Positions 1-8,519 of a stretch of 13,565 bases of DNA are shown here, in pieces (the stretch's first letter is position 1; each line of letters begins with the position of its first letter). Under the pieces are notes generated by a model that was given only the letters and a program-made list of their open reading frames with translations, searched no databases and was not told the DNA's origin. The translations under genes and the position numbers were made by a program. The stretch lies in assembly GCA_002454045.1 (NCBI GenBank), contig DKID01000014.1, forward strand, positions 17,912 through 31,476, read 5' to 3'. This DNA is from Nitrospina sp. UBA6727. Lineage in GTDB: Bacteria > Nitrospinota > Nitrospinia > Nitrospinales > VA-1.

Positions 1-42
1 CCCCATTTTTCTGCTTGCGCCTTCGTGGTTGAGTGATTTCAT
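1..42 (-). CDS. 5' end of an unidentified gene, cut by the left edge
   Basis: Only the first 14 codons are in the window, reading MKSLNHEGASRKMG from an ATG at 42-40. The start is supported by a Shine-Dalgarno sequence GAGGAG six bases upstream and by a promoter-like pair further up (separate entry). The stretch around AACCACGAAGGCGC resembles the 'NHEG' leader often seen at the start of GxxExxY (PDDEXK-like) and other accessory proteins, but with so few residues no family can be assigned. It lies on the same strand as, and 87 bases after, the pentapeptide-repeat gene. Confidence 0.42.
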   Translation of the reverse strand, partial: MKSLNHEGASRKMG

Positions 43-82
43 CTGGTACTCCTCTTGGTTAGGTGTGAATAATAAGCGGGAA

Positions 83-111
83 ATGGTATTGAAAACCCGT
101 GAAGTTGTCAA
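83..111 (-). promoter_or_regulatory. sigma70-type promoter for the left-edge gene
   Basis: On the minus strand a perfect -35 box TTGACA (111-106) is followed after exactly 17 bases by TACCAT (88-83), a 4/6 match to TATAAT. Transcription would start near 76 and give a leader of about 34 bases before the ATG at 42. Prediction by eye only. Confidence 0.5.
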
Positions 112-129
112 GTGGAAATATGCCCGCCG

Positions 130-990
130 CTAGATTTTTTGTTCGTTTTCGGGTTCTGGTTTTTTAAGCAGTTCCGGCTTTAGGTCTCTAATCTTTGCCT
201 CCATTCCATCGGGCAGTTTTATCCTGTATAAAGTTTTTGCTTTCAATAACTGGTCAATGGTTAAATTTCTAGCCTTTTCTAAATTTGCAAAAATAAATGT
301 AGCGTTTTGTAAATTGGAACCGCTGAAATTAGCAACTTGCAAATCGCAGCGAGTTAAATTAGCGTTTTGTAGATTAGTATTCGTCAACTCGGAAAATTGT
401 AACTGAGCAAACTGCAAATCGGCATTTTGTAAATTTGCATTTTCTAACTTAGCGTATTTTAGACCGGTATACATCAAATTGACTTGAGACCTCTGATAAA
501 TTTCATAGTCTGGAGTCCGAATAAACAATAAGTCCAATATGCTTTTGACTTGAATATTTGGTTCGGTAACAATTGGGGCATTTGTTCCTAGTTGAGATAT
601 TGTTTCTGGCTTATATCCTTTCTGATTAGTAGTTGTTCTGATATACGCACATAAAATTTCACACACACGCCCACGGTAATCTTCCGCTTCTTTTGCAATA
701 TGGTGCAATGCGTAGATGCCACCTAATCGGACGGAATCTGATTCGTGTCCTAGGTGTTCAATCGCGTTATTAAACCGTTCTGTGGTGTTGCCTTTTTCGG
801 TTAAGTTCGCCGTTTTTTCTGCCGCATTAGCGCGCTTGCTGTAAGCAAAAACCTGGAATAGTAAGAACGTGCCACCGATCAAATAAGAGGCATACTCTGC
901 AGTTTGTGGATAGTATTTGTGCCAAATAAGAAGTCCCGCCAACACCGCAATAATCACAACGCCAATAAATATTATTTTCCAGATATTCAT
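130..990 (-). CDS. membrane-anchored pentapeptide-repeat protein
   Basis: This 286-residue protein has two predicted membrane helices at the N-terminus (about residues 5-25 and 33-50). A cytosolic segment follows with the pattern ERFNNAIEHLG...VRLGGIYALHHIA...YRGRVCEILCAYIR (about 71-118), which commonly precedes pentapeptide repeats in bacterial proteins. The repeats run from about 176 to 240 as A(N/D)LQN-type units (for example ANLQNADLQFAQLQ and TNLQNANL), which in this family fold into a right-handed quadrilateral beta-helix. The C-terminus is charged and rich in Lys, Glu and Pro. The function is unknown; proteins of this layout are often scattered accessory genes. The ATG at 990 has AGAGGG at a usual distance. 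The gene is AT-richer than the genes to its right, consistent with acquisition by transfer. Confidence 0.88.
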   Translation of the reverse strand: MNIWKIIFIGVVIIAVLAGLLIWHKYYPQTAEYASYLIGGTFLLFQVFAYSKRANAAEKTANLTEKGNTTERFNNAIEHLGHESDSVRLGGIYALHHIAKEAEDYRGRVCEILCAYIRTTTNQKGYKPETISQLGTNAPIVTEPNIQVKSILDLLFIRTPDYEIYQRSQVNLMYTGLKYAKLENANLQNADLQFAQLQFSELTNTNLQNANLTRCDLQVANFSGSNLQNATFIFANLEKARNLTIDQLLKAKTLYRIKLPDGMEAKIRDLKPELLKKPEPENEQKI

Positions 991-1009
991 AAAAATCCCT
1001 CTTTATTGA

Positions 1010-1039
1010 GTTATAAAATAACCGCCATGATAATGGAAA
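1010..1039 (-). promoter_or_regulatory. probable promoter of the pentapeptide-repeat gene
   Basis: On the minus strand TTTCCA (1039-1034) and TATAAC (1015-1010, 5/6 to consensus) are separated by 18 bases, about 20 bases ahead of the ATG at 990. The -35 match is only 4/6. Confidence 0.4.
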
Positions 1040-1074
1040 TTTTAGCAGTCATTAAACAAAAATTTGCGATTGGC

Positions 1075-1104
1075 GTGACGGTCTTGAACGAAAAGTGCTA
1101 TCAT
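1075..1104 (+). promoter_or_regulatory. possible promoter of the radical SAM operon
   Basis: TATCAT (1099-1104, 5/6 to the -10 consensus) lies 18 bases after GTGACG (1075-1080, 4/6 to TTGACA). A start 6-8 bases downstream of the -10 falls at 1110-1112, directly against the ATG at 1113, so the transcript would be nearly leaderless. No Shine-Dalgarno sequence precedes that ATG. Visual match only. Confidence 0.35.
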
Positions 1105-1112
1105 TAATCACC

Positions 1113-2915
1113 ATGAAAACTTTGTTGATTTTTCCGGCGCAGTGGTATCCCACGCAACCGTATTTGAGCACGCCGTACTTGACGGCGTATTTGCGGGACA
1201 AGGGTTGGGCGACGGAGCAACGGGATTTTAACATTGCGTCCTACGACCATTTTTTGTCGGCGCCGCTTTTGCGGTACGCGGAAAAGTTGATGACGCAACG
1301 TGTGCACTCCCTCAAAAATCAAAACTCCATGACGATGAAGGAAAAGTCTCACTTGGATGTTTTGACGACGGGATTGAAATTTTCCGAGCGGATTATCGCG
1401 GGCATTGAGGAAGCGAAATTGGTTCTGCGGACGCCGGAGCGGTTCTTCGATTTTGCAAGTTACCAGCAAGCGGACATGCTGATTAAGTCCGCCTTGAAAC
1501 TGATTTCCGATGCGCACGCTCCCGCGGTTTTTAGTTTGTCCACCTTTGAAAGCGGCAGCGGCGCGGAGGAGTCCACCCACCGCGCGCACGAAGCCACGCG
1601 GGACGGGGCGACGAATCCCTTCATCTATCTATACGAAAACATTTTGGTGCCGAGCGAAAACTGGCGCGACTACGATGTCGTCGGCATCTCCATCATCGGC
1701 ATCTCGCAGATCATCCCCGGGCTGACTCTCGCTCGGCAACTCAAAGAAAAATTTCCGCATCTGCACATCGCCCTCGGCGGTCCAATTTTCAGCGTCAACG
1801 CCGGGCAGTTAATCGGGCACCCGGAATTTTTTGATGACTTTTGCCACAGCATCGTAACCTTCGAAGGGGAAGAACCTCTGCACAGATTGCTCACCGCGCT
1901 CAAAGCCGGAGACGCTTTGTCGACCGTGCCCAACTTGATTCATCTCGACGGGCGGGAAGTGGTGCAAAACAAGGAGCGCGTGGAACTTCGGTTTGAAGAA
2001 ATTCCGGGACCGGACTTTGACGGTCTGCCGATGCAAAATTATTTATCGCCGTACCCGATCATCCCCGTTTTACAAAGCCGCGGATGCTATTGGGGCAAGT
2101 GTACATTTTGCACGCATAGTTTTGTCTATGGACACCGCTACGGCAAACAGAAAACCCACGCCATGGTTGACGAACTGGAAGCGTTGATGAAAAAATACGA
2201 CACGCAATATTTCACCTTTTCCGACGAAGCCGTTTCGCCGCACGCCCTCAACGATGTGTCGGAGTTGATGATCGAACGCGGGGTGGAAATCCGTTCGCTG
2301 GCATTGCTGAAATTTGAAAAGGTGATGGACGAAAAATTGTTCACGAAAATAAAAAAAGCCGGATTTGTTTTCCTGATGTTTGGATTGGAAAGCGCCAACG
2401 ACCGAGTGCTGGCACTCATCGACAAGGGGACGACCAAGGCGGTGGAGCGCGACGTTTTGACGAGGAGCCACCAGGCGGGCATCTGGAATCACACATTCTT
2501 GTTCTTCGGCTTTCCCACCGAAACCCGCACCGAGGCTGAAGAGACCACCGACTTTCTCCGCGACAATCTCGACGCCATCCATTCCTTCGGGCCGGGGGTG
2601 TTCCTGCTGAACCGCGATTCCAGTTGCTACCAGTATCCGGAAAAGTTTGCCATCGAACGCATCGTGGAAGACCCGGACCGGAACATCGCTATGAATTTAG
2701 ATTTCGTCGCGAGCGAAGGGATGTCCCGCGACGAAGCCGCGGAGATGAACAGCCAATGCATCCGCATGGCGGAAGAGTTATTCCCGTCCCTCAAAATATG
2801 GGGAACGTTGCCGCGGGAACATTTTTTGTTGTATCTCGATAAATTTGGCAAAGAGGCACTCGGCGGCAAACAACCGCCGATGGAAGAAAAAGAGAAAATC
2901 CTTTGTCGCGCATGA
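1113..2915 (+). CDS. radical SAM protein with B12-binding-like domain (first of a tandem pair)
   Basis: This 600-residue enzyme has an extended N-terminal region, a Rossmann-like half like that of B12-binding radical SAM proteins (about 188-290, DVVGISIIGIS then IALGGP), and a radical SAM core with RGCYWGKCTFC. Cys325, Cys330 and Cys333 should hold the [4Fe-4S] cluster that cleaves S-adenosylmethionine. The spacing is CX4CX2C, not the usual CX3CX2C. The DxHxxG cobalamin ligand motif is not visible in the N-terminal half, so cobalamin binding is doubtful. A later conserved stretch is AGIWNHTFLFFGFPTET. The reaction and substrate are unknown. An in-frame GTG exists at 1095, but the ATG at 1113 is preferred because the paralogue downstream begins the same way (MKSLLLFP versus MKTLLIFP). 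The two genes are nine bases apart and surely co-transcribed. Confidence 0.9.
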   Translation: MKTLLIFPAQWYPTQPYLSTPYLTAYLRDKGWATEQRDFNIASYDHFLSAPLLRYAEKLMTQRVHSLKNQNSMTMKEKSHLDVLTTGLKFSERIIAGIEEAKLVLRTPERFFDFASYQQADMLIKSALKLISDAHAPAVFSLSTFESGSGAEESTHRAHEATRDGATNPFIYLYENILVPSENWRDYDVVGISIIGISQIIPGLTLARQLKEKFPHLHIALGGPIFSVNAGQLIGHPEFFDDFCHSIVTFEGEEPLHRLLTALKAGDALSTVPNLIHLDGREVVQNKERVELRFEEIPGPDFDGLPMQNYLSPYPIIPVLQSRGCYWGKCTFCTHSFVYGHRYGKQKTHAMVDELEALMKKYDTQYFTFSDEAVSPHALNDVSELMIERGVEIRSLALLKFEKVMDEKLFTKIKKAGFVFLMFGLESANDRVLALIDKGTTKAVERDVLTRSHQAGIWNHTFLFFGFPTETRTEAEETTDFLRDNLDAIHSFGPGVFLLNRDSSCYQYPEKFAIERIVEDPDRNIAMNLDFVASEGMSRDEAAEMNSQCIRMAEELFPSLKIWGTLPREHFLLYLDKFGKEALGGKQPPMEEKEKILCRA

Positions 2916-2924
2916 AGGAATAAA

Positions 2925-4736
2925 ATGAAATCGCTACTCCTATTTCCGCCTGACTGGTTGCCGTCCGAGCCTTACCTGAGCCTGCCGTCGCTGGCTTCGG
3001 TGCTGCGTCCGGCGGGGCATGACGTCTCGCAGTTGGATGTCAACGTCGAGATGTATGATTTGTTTTTCAGCAGCAAGTTTTTGCAACATGTCGCGCGACG
3101 CATCGACAACGAACTGCGTCACCTTCGGCGTGAACAAAAAGAACGCGCGCTGGATGAAGAAGAACAAGAACTGATGAAGCGGCTCCTCGTTTGCACTCCA
3201 GAACGGTTGGAACAATTTTGCGCGGATGTAAAAAAGGCGAAGGAAATTTTGCGCGGAAATACTTTCTACGACATCGACAAGTTAGAGTGGGCAACGAATT
3301 GTCTGCACCAAACCATGGCGCTGATCTCGCTCGGATATTATCCGGCGCAAATTTGTTTCCCGCCCATCGAGACCGACGTCGTTTACAAACCGTTCATGTC
3401 CGCGGAAATTCTCGAAGCGCTCGACGACGACCAAATTAACATTTACCGCGACGTTTACCGGATGCTGATTCATCCAGTGATGGAGCGCGAACGCCCGGGC
3501 ATGGTCGGCATTTCGGTTGTGCAACAAAAACAACTCATCGCCACCTTCACCTTCTGCAAAATGATCAAAGAAAAATTTCCCGCAACGCATATCACCTTAG
3601 GCGGAAACATCATCACCCGCATCCGCGACACGCTACCCGCAATCGCAGGACTGTGGGAATGGTTCGACACCGCCGTGGTTTACGAAGGCGAATCGGCGTA
3701 CCTGAAACTGACCGACGCCGTGGAAAGTGGCGGCGAATTTTCGAAACTCCCCAACCTCATATACAAAGACGCCGCCGGAGTTCATGTCAACAAAGAAGTC
3801 TGCGCCGAAAATTTATCCGAACTGCCGCCGCCGGATTTTGACGGACTGCCGCTGGAAAAATATTTCGTGCCGCACCTCATCCTCCCCTACCTCGCGACGC
3901 GCGGATGTTATTGGGGACGGTGCACATTCTGCGACCATTTTCAGGGCTACGTGGAAGGTTTCCGCACCAAACAAGCAGACCAGATAACAGATGAAATTAA
4001 ATTTCTTAAAGATAAATACGGGACGCGGTTTTTCCATTTCACCGACGAGTCCTACCCGCCGGCGTTGTTCCAAAAACTTGCGCGTAAGTTGATCGACGAC
4101 AAACTCGACATCGCCTGGACTACGCACATGCGCTTTGAAGAATCGTTGCTGGAAGAAAAAATTTGGAAGGACGCGGCGGAGTCGGGATGCAAATATTTGC
4201 ACTTCGGTTACGAATCTGGCAACCAGCGCGTGCTCCAACTCATGGACAAAGCGACCAAACTCGACGCCATCGAAACCAATCTGCGCATGTCATCCGAAGC
4301 GGGCATCTGGAATCACCTGATGGGATTCTTCGGGTTCCCCGGCGAAACCGAAGGCGAAGCCGATGAAAGCAAAGCCTTCGTCGAAAAAAACTCGGCGAAC
4401 ATTCACTCTTTAGGATTCATGACTTTTGTGCTGGGGAAATATAGTCCCGTCGCGTTTGAGCCGGAGAAATACGGCATCACCTATTACAAAAATCCGGAAT
4501 GGGATCTCGCGCTGGACTATTATTTCACCGCCAAAGACGGGCTCACCATTCAACAAGCGATGGACGTGTTCGACGAGTTTGAACAAAAGCACAACACGAA
4601 ATGGGATTTACGAACTTGCGTCCGCGAATACGTCTTCCTCTACATCGACAAGTTCGGGTCGAACCATCTCCCGCAATTAGAAATGACCGAACAGCAACGC
4701 CAACAAATGCAACACCCCGCCATCGGCATGGTCTAG
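2925..4736 (+). CDS. radical SAM protein with B12-binding-like domain (second of a tandem pair)
   Basis: This 603-residue protein is a clear paralogue of the upstream gene along its whole length: the same N-terminal pattern (FPxxWxPxxPYLSxPxLxxxLR), the same Rossmann-like segment (MVGISVVQQ ... ITLGGNI), the cluster motif RGCYWGRCTFCDH (Cys328, Cys333, Cys336, again CX4CX2C) and AGIWNHLMGFFGFPGET near the end of the core. As in its partner, no DxHxxG motif is seen. AAGGA five bases before the ATG is a good ribosome binding site, and the start lies nine bases after the upstream stop. Two related enzymes in one operon suggest sequential steps or different positions on one substrate; this is inference. 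No precursor peptide, transporter or other pathway gene is recognisable beside them. The gene converges on mnmE. Confidence 0.9.
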   Translation: MKSLLLFPPDWLPSEPYLSLPSLASVLRPAGHDVSQLDVNVEMYDLFFSSKFLQHVARRIDNELRHLRREQKERALDEEEQELMKRLLVCTPERLEQFCADVKKAKEILRGNTFYDIDKLEWATNCLHQTMALISLGYYPAQICFPPIETDVVYKPFMSAEILEALDDDQINIYRDVYRMLIHPVMERERPGMVGISVVQQKQLIATFTFCKMIKEKFPATHITLGGNIITRIRDTLPAIAGLWEWFDTAVVYEGESAYLKLTDAVESGGEFSKLPNLIYKDAAGVHVNKEVCAENLSELPPPDFDGLPLEKYFVPHLILPYLATRGCYWGRCTFCDHFQGYVEGFRTKQADQITDEIKFLKDKYGTRFFHFTDESYPPALFQKLARKLIDDKLDIAWTTHMRFEESLLEEKIWKDAAESGCKYLHFGYESGNQRVLQLMDKATKLDAIETNLRMSSEAGIWNHLMGFFGFPGETEGEADESKAFVEKNSANIHSLGFMTFVLGKYSPVAFEPEKYGITYYKNPEWDLALDYYFTAKDGLTIQQAMDVFDEFEQKHNTKWDLRTCVREYVFLYIDKFGSNHLPQLEMTEQQRQQMQHPAIGMV

Positions 4737-4766
4737 GCGAAGAGAGAGAGACCCCCCCAGCATCCC

Positions 4767-4830
4767 GCGCCGTTACTGCCGCGGCGCCATCATCGTCATT
4801 GCGCGCGCCGTCGTTGCGGTGGCGCGGCGC
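4767..4830. repeat. two adjacent GC-rich hairpins between convergent genes
   Basis: Two inverted repeats share the same arms: GCGCCG (4767-4772) with CGGCGC (4782-4787), and GCGCCG (4805-4810) with CGGCGC (4825-4830). The second abuts the mnmE stop codon. Neither is followed by a T-run on either strand, so they are not classical intrinsic terminators, though their place between converging transcripts would suit a bidirectional stop. The gap also holds a (GA)n tract and seven Cs (about 4741-4758). Confidence 0.45.
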
Positions 4831-6206
4831 TATTTGCCGATGCAGAATTGGCCGAAGATTTTGTCGAGCAGGTCTTCCTCAAAAGTTTTACCGAGCACGA
4901 CCCCCAAGTGCTCCATCGCCAAACTGACATCCACCGCCACCAACTCTTCGGACAATCCCCCCTTGAGACTTTCCCCGGCTTTCCGCAGAGACTGCGCCGC
5001 TTGCTGCAAATGGTCGCGGTGTCGCTCGCGGGTGATGATGACGGATTCGCCAACTCGTTCTCCGCCGAGTGCTTTTTGGTAGATGGCTTCCTTTAGCGCG
5101 TCAACTCCGTCAAGAGTTTTGGCGGAGAGGGCGAGAGGTTTTCCGCCGACCAAAAATTTTTTGATTCGCCGCGGTTGCCATGAGGAAGGAAGATCGGATT
5201 TGTTGCGCACGACCAGCCGCGGTTTTTGTCCCACCTCTTTCATCAATAATTCGTCGTCGTCGTCAAGAGGTTGCGAGGCGTCGAACACGACGATGGCGAG
5301 GTCGGATTTTTCCAGCGCGGCGCGGGTTCGTTGCATGCCTCGTTCTTCAATCAGCTCCGGGTCGCCGCGGAGTCCCGCCGAGTCGATGAGGACAATGTGA
5401 ATATCTTTGATGCGTGCTCGTTCTTCGAGAGTGTCGCGGGTGGTTCCGGCGATGGAAGTTACGATGGCGCGGTCTTCCCGCAACAACGCGTTGAGCAGAC
5501 TGGACTTGCCGACATTGGGTTTGCCGACGAGGGTAACGCGCATTCCTTCCCGAACGATTCGTCCTTGGCGAAAAGTGTCAACTAGTTTTCTTACTTCCAT
5601 CTCGACCTGTTGAATATTTTTTTGCGTAGTTTCCCGCGACGCGAAGGTGAGGCCGTCTTCTGAAAAATCTATCGCGGCTTCTAACTGCGCTTGCGCGGAT
5701 AACAAATTTTCGTGCAGGGCGTTGAGCCGCCGGGAGAGTCCTCCTTTCAGTTGCGATAACGCCGAGGCTAACGCTTTGTTGGAGGCGGATTCAATCACGT
5801 CGGCGACGGCTTCGGCTTGGGTCAGGTCGAGCCTGCCGTTGGTGAAGGCGCGGCGGGGGAACTCGCCCGGCTCCGCCAACCGCGCGCCTTGCGCCAAAAC
5901 TAATTCTAAAATTTTCGCGGTGATCCACGTTCCGCCGTGTGCACTGATTTCGACGACGTCTTCGGCGGTGTAACTTTTCGGGGCTTTAAAAAATGTGAGG
6001 AGAACTTCATCCGCGCATCGTCCTGAGTCGGGGTCGCGTATCTCGCCGAACACTACTTTTTGAGGTGCCGGCGCTTGCGTGGATTTATTCACGGCGGGAT
6101 GAAAAAGTCGCATGGCAATGGGCAAGGCGTCCTTCCCGCTTAGTCGGATGATGCCGATCCCCCCTTCGCCGGCGGGCGTGGCGATGGCTGCGATGGTGTC
6201 GTCCAT
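4830..6206 (-). CDS. mnmE: tRNA uridine-5-carboxymethylaminomethyl(34) synthesis GTPase MnmE
   Basis: MnmE, with MnmG, modifies the wobble uridine (U34) of certain tRNAs; the N-terminal domain binds a formyl-tetrahydrofolate derivative and the central G domain hydrolyses GTP. The 458 residues are normal for the family. Visible motifs: N-terminal DTIAAIATPAGEGGIGIIR; G1 GKPNVGKS (228-235); G2 GTTRD (254-258); G3 DSAG (275-278); G4 NKSD (335-338); and the C-terminal CIGK ending the protein, with the family's catalytic cysteine at 455. It is the last gene of the rpmH-rnpA-yidD-yidC-mnmE block, starting 34 bases after the yidC stop. Its ATG has only a distant AAGGA. Confidence 0.98.
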   Translation of the reverse strand: MDDTIAAIATPAGEGGIGIIRLSGKDALPIAMRLFHPAVNKSTQAPAPQKVVFGEIRDPDSGRCADEVLLTFFKAPKSYTAEDVVEISAHGGTWITAKILELVLAQGARLAEPGEFPRRAFTNGRLDLTQAEAVADVIESASNKALASALSQLKGGLSRRLNALHENLLSAQAQLEAAIDFSEDGLTFASRETTQKNIQQVEMEVRKLVDTFRQGRIVREGMRVTLVGKPNVGKSSLLNALLREDRAIVTSIAGTTRDTLEERARIKDIHIVLIDSAGLRGDPELIEERGMQRTRAALEKSDLAIVVFDASQPLDDDDELLMKEVGQKPRLVVRNKSDLPSSWQPRRIKKFLVGGKPLALSAKTLDGVDALKEAIYQKALGGERVGESVIITRERHRDHLQQAAQSLRKAGESLKGGLSEELVAVDVSLAMEHLGVVLGKTFEEDLLDKIFGQFCIGK

Positions 6207-6240
6207 GAAAAATATCGTCCTTCTTTTTTTATCGGGGACG

Positions 6241-7857
6241 TTAGTCTTTGGTCACGCGATAGATGTAGTATTGCTGGGCGATGGTCAGGATGTTGTTGAC
6301 GGTCCAGTAGATGACGAGTCCGGCGGGAAACGAAATAAACAGGAAGGTGAACACGATGGGGAGGAACATCATGATTTTCTGTTGCATGGGGTCGCCCATT
6401 GATGGGGTCAACTTTTGTTGCAGGAACATGGTGGCGCCCATGAGCACTGGGAAAACGTAATAGGGGTCGGCGACGGAGAGGTCGGTGATCCAACCCATGA
6501 ACGGCGCGCCGCGGAGTTCGATGGAAAAAAACAGCGCGTGGTAAAGGGCGATGAACACGGGGACTTGCAACAGCATGGGCAGACAACCGCCGACCGGGTT
6601 CACCTTGTGTTTTTTGTACAACTCCATCATTTCTTCGTTCATCTTTTTCCGGTTGCCTTTGTTTCTTTCTTGAATAATTTTTACGTAAGGCTGAACCTTC
6701 TGCATTCCCTTCATCGACTTGAAACTTTTATGAGTCAACGGAAAAAATAATAGTTTGATAATGCAGGTCAGCAGGATGATCGACCAACCGTAGTTGTGGG
6801 TGAGTTTATAAAAAAACGCCAGCACCTTGAGCAGCGGTTTGACCAGAAACGCGAACTTGTTGCCGAACCAACCGTAATCGATCAGTCTTGCTAGATGATG
6901 ACCTTCGTCTTCCAGAATTTCCAATTCCTTCGTGCCAGCATAAAGTAAATGTTCGGCGCGGGCGGCGGATTGAACGGATTCAAATTCCAGCCCAACAAAG
7001 ACTTGGCCCCTTTCCTTCAACACCAAGCCGGACTTAGTGCCTTGCTGGGGGATGAGCGCCGACCCGAAGTATTTATTCTGGAACGCGACCCACTTTAGGT
7101 CTCCCTTGAAATAGGACGCGTCGTCGATATCTTCGGGAGGGTTTTCGATCCGCTCATTGTTGGCGAACACCGTCGCGCCGGAAAAGACGATGTAATCCGT
7201 TTGCGAAGCAATTTTTCCGCCCATGCCGGGTCCCAACAGCACCCGGTATTGCAAGTTCTTGGAAGCCATCGGCGCGGCGGAAATCTGCGTGCCCATTTCC
7301 ACCATGTAGTCGTCGAAGTGGAAAACATAAGTGCGGACGACCTGCAACCCAGACGCGTGATTCAAAGTCAGAGTCAACCGCCCTTCAGGATTGTGTTCGC
7401 TCAAAACGATGGAAGTTGTCGAAGGTTCGTAGCGACCGTTTTGCAAAATCGCCGTCACCTCCGGGTCGCTGGATTGCAGAGCCAACGCCGGCGTCAGGCG
7501 ATGGGGGTTGTCGATTAAGTCGATAATGTCGCCGCGATCGTCCCGGAACCGCAGCAGTTGTAGTTGCCTCAAAACTCCGCCGCGATTGCTAATCACGAAA
7601 TCGGTTTTCCCGGTGGAAACCTGGATGAGAACTTCTTCTCCCGGAAACGGAGCGGCGGGCTGGGATGATTCCGACTGGGGAAGAACTGCGGACGGCGAAC
7701 CGGAAAATTTATTTTCTGACGGAAGCGCCGCGGCGGGAAATTTTTCCGTGCCCGATTCCCCCGACGGCGAGGGACCTTGAGTCTGCGCCAGAAAGTAACC
7801 CCAGCCTATGAACACCGCCAAAGATAGAACAAAGGCGAGCAACAATCTGTTTTCCAA
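6241..7857 (-). CDS. yidC: membrane protein insertase YidC
   Basis: YidC inserts and folds inner-membrane proteins, alone or with SecYEG. The 538-residue length and layout are of the Gram-negative type: an N-terminal signal-anchor helix (about 5-25), a Ser/Pro-rich linker, a large periplasmic beta-rich domain (about 75-340) and five C-terminal helices with the conserved stretches NPVGGCLPMLLQVPVFIALY, DPYYVFPVLMG and PMQQKIMMFLP. The groove charge that is Arg366 in the E. coli protein is Lys368 here (TCIIKLLFFPLT); a positive charge is kept. The start codon is TTG, supported by GGAG seven bases upstream and by the expected N-terminus. No jag gene follows; mnmE does. Confidence 0.97.
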   Translation of the reverse strand: MENRLLLAFVLSLAVFIGWGYFLAQTQGPSPSGESGTEKFPAAALPSENKFSGSPSAVLPQSESSQPAAPFPGEEVLIQVSTGKTDFVISNRGGVLRQLQLLRFRDDRGDIIDLIDNPHRLTPALALQSSDPEVTAILQNGRYEPSTTSIVLSEHNPEGRLTLTLNHASGLQVVRTYVFHFDDYMVEMGTQISAAPMASKNLQYRVLLGPGMGGKIASQTDYIVFSGATVFANNERIENPPEDIDDASYFKGDLKWVAFQNKYFGSALIPQQGTKSGLVLKERGQVFVGLEFESVQSAARAEHLLYAGTKELEILEDEGHHLARLIDYGWFGNKFAFLVKPLLKVLAFFYKLTHNYGWSIILLTCIIKLLFFPLTHKSFKSMKGMQKVQPYVKIIQERNKGNRKKMNEEMMELYKKHKVNPVGGCLPMLLQVPVFIALYHALFFSIELRGAPFMGWITDLSVADPYYVFPVLMGATMFLQQKLTPSMGDPMQQKIMMFLPIVFTFLFISFPAGLVIYWTVNNILTIAQQYYIYRVTKD

Positions 7858-7905
7858 GTTGAATCTCCAATTCCCGCAAAGACGGTTTTTGTTGCACCCG
7901 CAACT

Positions 7906-8118
7906 CTATCGCAACGGGTCGGGTCCGCCGTCGTGATAAGGGTGGCATTTCAAAATTCTGACGATGACTAGTCCCGCCGCTTTGACAAGGGAGTAACGAT
8001 GCAAAGCTTGGGCGGCGTATTCTGAACAACTGGGATGAAACCGGCAAGCGGGAAAAAACATGGGAGAAATCCACCGCTGGTATCCACGAATCAATTTAAG
8101 AAAAATTTGGTTCACCAC
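7906..8118 (-). CDS. yidD: membrane protein insertion efficiency factor YidD
   Basis: YidD is a small membrane-associated protein that assists YidC-dependent insertion. Family hallmarks are present: LIRGYQRWISP, ACRFHPSCSEYA and CHPYHDGGPDP with the three conserved cysteines. No ATG lies at the 5' end. The open frame reaches a TTG at 8133 with no ribosome binding site, whereas GTG codons at 8118 and 8115 follow AGCAGG at workable spacing, so 8118 is taken as the start (70 residues; 75 if TTG is used). It sits between rnpA and yidC, as in most bacteria. Confidence 0.95.
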   Translation of the reverse strand: MVNQIFLKLIRGYQRWISPMFFPACRFHPSCSEYAAQALHRYSLVKAAGLVIVRILKCHPYHDGGPDPLR

Positions 8119-8170
8119 GGAGACCTGCTTCAAAGACGGATTGTCCCGGCGTTCGGTCCGGTTTTGGAAT

Positions 8171-8515
8171 TCATCGTGCGGTCAGAAGGGCGTCTGAAAG
8201 TTTTTTTTCAATCACTTTATGGGGAAGCGTAACCATGTCTTTTCCAGATATCACGACGACGTCCAGAGCAGGTTCTATGCGGTGTTTGGTGTGGCGAAAA
8301 ATTTCGCGGACTCTTCGTTTCGCTCGGTTGCGGGCGACCGCGTTGCCTATCTTTTTCGAAGCGATGATGCCCAACCTCTTTCTGTTTAATTCATTCGGGA
8401 TAGAAAAAACGATGCACAGTTTTCCCACCCGCTTCCTCTTTCCCGCCGCCATGACTTTTTCAAACTCGGGACGTTTGACCAGCCGTTCGGTTTTTTTGAA
8501 AGAGAAATTTTTCAT
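8171..8515 (-). CDS. rnpA: ribonuclease P protein component
   Basis: This 114-residue basic protein is the protein subunit of RNase P, which helps the catalytic RNA remove 5' leaders from pre-tRNAs. The RNR signature is clear: KKIGNAVARNRAKRRVREIFR in the middle of the protein. The N-terminus (FKKTERLVKRPEFEKVMAAGKR) is typical. The ATG lies four bases after the rpmH stop, and no strong Shine-Dalgarno sequence is visible, so translation is probably coupled to rpmH. Confidence 0.97.
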   Translation of the reverse strand: MKNFSFKKTERLVKRPEFEKVMAAGKRKRVGKLCIVFSIPNELNRKRLGIIASKKIGNAVARNRAKRRVREIFRHTKHRIEPALDVVVISGKDMVTLPHKVIEKKLSDALLTAR

Positions 8516-8519
8516 TGCA

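Noticed and set aside
1027..1107. A 26-codon open frame just before the radical SAM genes, considered as a precursor peptide
   Set aside because: It has no ribosome binding site, covers the likely promoter boxes, and shows no leader-core pattern.
1104..4238. Long open frames antisense to the radical SAM genes (for example 1104-1589, 2070-2582 and 3813-4238)
   Set aside because: They are basic, low-information translations lying wholly opposite well-supported genes; they are a by-product of the high-GC third positions.
4741..4758. (GA)n tract followed by seven Cs, considered as a phase-variable tract
   Set aside because: It lies after the stop codon and not in a promoter or reading frame that it could switch.
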